From contig CAZNAP010000115.1 in the NCBI GenBank assembly GCA_964571145.1, positions 1-7,370 of the forward strand: 7,370 bases of DNA, read 5' to 3'. Positions 5,921 through 7,370 of this stretch are shown in pieces. A program made the position numbers and the translations under genes. The notes below the pieces were generated by a model. That model saw only the letters and a list, made by a program, of their open reading frames with translations. It had not been told where the DNA came from and searched no databases. This stretch comes from Suilimivivens sp964571145 (lineage in GTDB: Bacteria > Bacillota > Clostridia > Lachnospirales > Lachnospiraceae). Position 1 is the stretch's first letter, and the number at the start of each line of letters is the position of its first letter.

Positions 5921-7299
5921 GCGTGGCAGAAAGCAAGAATATGGATAAGAAAATTCAAAAAAATTATGAGATAGATATGTGTAACGGCCCCTTATTTGGG
6001 AAAATACTTCTTTTTACGTTACCACTGATGTTGTCAGGAATATTACAGCTGTTATTTAATGCGGCTGATGTGGTTGTGGTAGGACGTTTCGCCGGTAACG
6101 AATCCCTGGCGGCAGTTGGTTCAACAGGTGCTCTTACCAATTTACTTGTGAATATGTTTATTGGATTGTCGGTAGGTGCCAATGTATTGGTTGCCAGATA
6201 TTATGGGGCAAAACGGGACGATGAAGTGAGTCAGACTGTACATACATCAATGATTATCAGTGTGGTAGGCGGAATAATTTTGGCACTGATTGGATTTGTT
6301 GCTGCCAAACCACTTTTGGTCTTAATGGATACGCCGGAAGATGTGATTGGTCTTTCCGTATTGTATATGCGGATTTATTTTCTTGGAATGCCTGCGATGC
6401 TGCTGTTTAATTTTGGCAGTGCCATTTTACGTGCAGTGGGAGATACCAGACGCCCTTTGTTTTTCCTGATTATTGCCGGTATTGTGAATGTGGGATTGAA
6501 TCTGATTTTTGTAATTGTATTTCATATGGGTGTGGCAGGTGTTGCAATAGCAACTGTTATTTCACAGTGTATTTCGGCAGGGATGATGATTTGGTGTCTG
6601 ATGTGTAGTGAAAGTAGTGTAAAAGTCAGTCTGGGCAAACTTCGGATTAATTGGGATAAGTTCGGCAAGATTGCTAAAATAGGATTGCCTGCCGGTATTC
6701 AAGGTTCTTTATTTTCTATTTCAAATGTATTAATCCAATCATCGGTTAATTCATTTGGCTCTGTAGCTATGGCGGGAAATACAGCTGGTGGCAATGTGGA
6801 AGGGTTTGTTTATACAGCAATGAATTCTGTATACCAAACAGCAGTTAGTTTCACAGGACAGAATCTTGGCGGACGGCGGTTTGACAGAATTAACAAGATC
6901 CTAATAGAATGCCTGTTATTTGTTACTGTGATTGGTCTGGTCTTAGGTAATGGAGCCTATTTGTTTGGCAATCAGATTCTGAGTCTGTATTCTACTGACG
7001 CCAGAGTAATTGAATATGGTATTGGCAGAATGGCAGTGATTTGTACTTTCTATTGTTTGTGCGGAATGATGGATGTGTTGGGTGGAAGCATCAGAGGGTT
7101 AGGCTATGCGGTTATGCCGATGATTGTTTCCCTTTTAGGTGCCTGCGTTTTTAGAGTGGTATGGATTTATACCATTTTTCAATGGGACAGAAGCTTGCAC
7201 ACCTTGTATATTTCCTATCCAATTTCATGGGCTGTGACAGCCTTGGCTCATCTGATTTGTTTCATGATTGTACGAAAAAAGCTGGAATCAAAATATTAA
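5905..7299 (+). CDS. MATE-family multidrug/toxin efflux transporter
   Basis: A 464-residue polytopic membrane protein of the MATE family, which exports drugs, metabolites or toxic compounds in exchange for Na+ or H+. Typical features are the first-helix region FTLPLMLSGILQLLFNAADVVVVGRFAG, then SVGANVLVARYYGAK, the mid-protein ILRAVGDTRRPLFF, and the start of the second lobe GLPAGIQGSLFSISNVLIQSS, with FTGQNLGGRRFDRI echoing the ARYYGAK motif of lobe one. Twelve helices in two lobes are expected, and length agrees with the family. Substrate cannot be told from sequence. The start is uncertain: ATG 5905 has no Shine-Dalgarno; GTG 5923 has GAGAGAG (5911-5917) 5 nt upstream; ATG 5941 (452 aa, beginning MDKKIQKNYEID) resembles the short N-termini usual in this family. 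It diverges from the amidase gene and is followed by a strong terminator, so it is probably monocistronic. No convincing sigma-A promoter was found in the 41-bp gap; it may lie within the amidase gene. Confidence 0.93.
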   Translation: MNERVCVAESKNMDKKIQKNYEIDMCNGPLFGKILLFTLPLMLSGILQLLFNAADVVVVGRFAGNESLAAVGSTGALTNLLVNMFIGLSVGANVLVARYYGAKRDDEVSQTVHTSMIISVVGGIILALIGFVAAKPLLVLMDTPEDVIGLSVLYMRIYFLGMPAMLLFNFGSAILRAVGDTRRPLFFLIIAGIVNVGLNLIFVIVFHMGVAGVAIATVISQCISAGMMIWCLMCSESSVKVSLGKLRINWDKFGKIAKIGLPAGIQGSLFSISNVLIQSSVNSFGSVAMAGNTAGGNVEGFVYTAMNSVYQTAVSFTGQNLGGRRFDRINKILIECLLFVTVIGLVLGNGAYLFGNQILSLYSTDARVIEYGIGRMAVICTFYCLCGMMDVLGGSIRGLGYAVMPMIVSLLGACVFRVVWIYTIFQWDRSLHTLYISYPISWAVTALAHLICFMIVRKKLESKY

Positions 7300-7304
7300 A
7301 TAAG

Positions 7305-7321
7305 CACTGCACGACTAAGCA
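7305..7321 (+). repeat. Copy 2 of the 17-nt dispersed intergenic motif (CACTGnnCGACTAAGCA)
   Basis: CACTGCACGACTAAGCA starts 5 nt after the MATE stop codon and differs from the copy at 2086-2102 only at its 6th and 7th bases. It lies between a stop codon and a terminator, whereas copy 1 lies in a leader, so a shared regulatory function is not obvious. Confidence 0.45.
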
Positions 7322-7333
7322 TTGAAAGAATAG

Positions 7334-7368
7334 ATAAGACAGATTATTTTAATTTGTCTTATTTTTTT
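7334..7368 (+). terminator. Strong rho-independent terminator after the MATE gene
   Basis: ATAAGACAGATTA (7334-7346) pairs with TAATTTGTCTTAT (7350-7362) over 13 bp, including one G-U pair, around a TTT loop. A run of six T's (7363-7368) follows immediately after the stem. It lies 34 nt after the MATE stop codon and is a classic intrinsic terminator for plus-strand transcription. Confidence 0.92.
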
Positions 7369-7370
7369 GT

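Overview
The window looks like low-GC Firmicutes chromosome, most likely Clostridia and probably a gut Lachnospiraceae-type organism. This rests on AT-rich codon use, AGGAGG-type ribosome binding sites, a sigma-A promoter, U-tract terminators, and the kinds of proteins found (DUF4037/DUF4125 protein, YjjU-like patatin, MATE efflux pump, single-domain Amidase_3). There is no rRNA, tRNA, CRISPR array, transposase or clear prophage module, so it reads as ordinary chromosome with some poorly characterised genes.

Region 1 (1-1948, + strand) is the end of an operon that starts before the window. It holds the C-terminus of an integral membrane protein (possibly an ABC-2-type permease), a small four-helix membrane protein whose frame is broken at a run of six A's near 386-391, and a membrane-anchored extracytoplasmic protein ending in two Asp-box (BNR-like) motifs. 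The latter two genes overlap by 8 bp. A hairpin terminator at 1954-1994 closes the unit.

Region 2 (1949-5344, + strand) has a strong sigma-A promoter (TTGAAA-16-TATAAT) driving two genes 33 bp apart. The first is a patatin-like phospholipase. The second is a 776-residue protein made of TPR repeats, a DUF4037 domain with a nucleotidyltransferase-type GS...SxDxDF active-site signature, and a DUF4125 domain. The biological role of this pair is unknown. It is the most interesting part of the window, because a lipase next to a nucleotidyltransferase-fold protein superficially recalls signalling/effector pairs, although neither protein is a recognisable CBASS component.

Region 3 (5339-7370) contains a minus-strand, signal-less single-domain N-acetylmuramoyl-L-alanine amidase. 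Its stop codon overlaps the end of the TPR/DUF4037 gene tail to tail. It diverges over about 41 bp from a plus-strand MATE-family efflux transporter, which is followed by a strong terminator. A 17-nt motif (15/17 identical) occurs both in the leader of the patatin gene and just after the MATE stop codon, suggesting a dispersed intergenic element.
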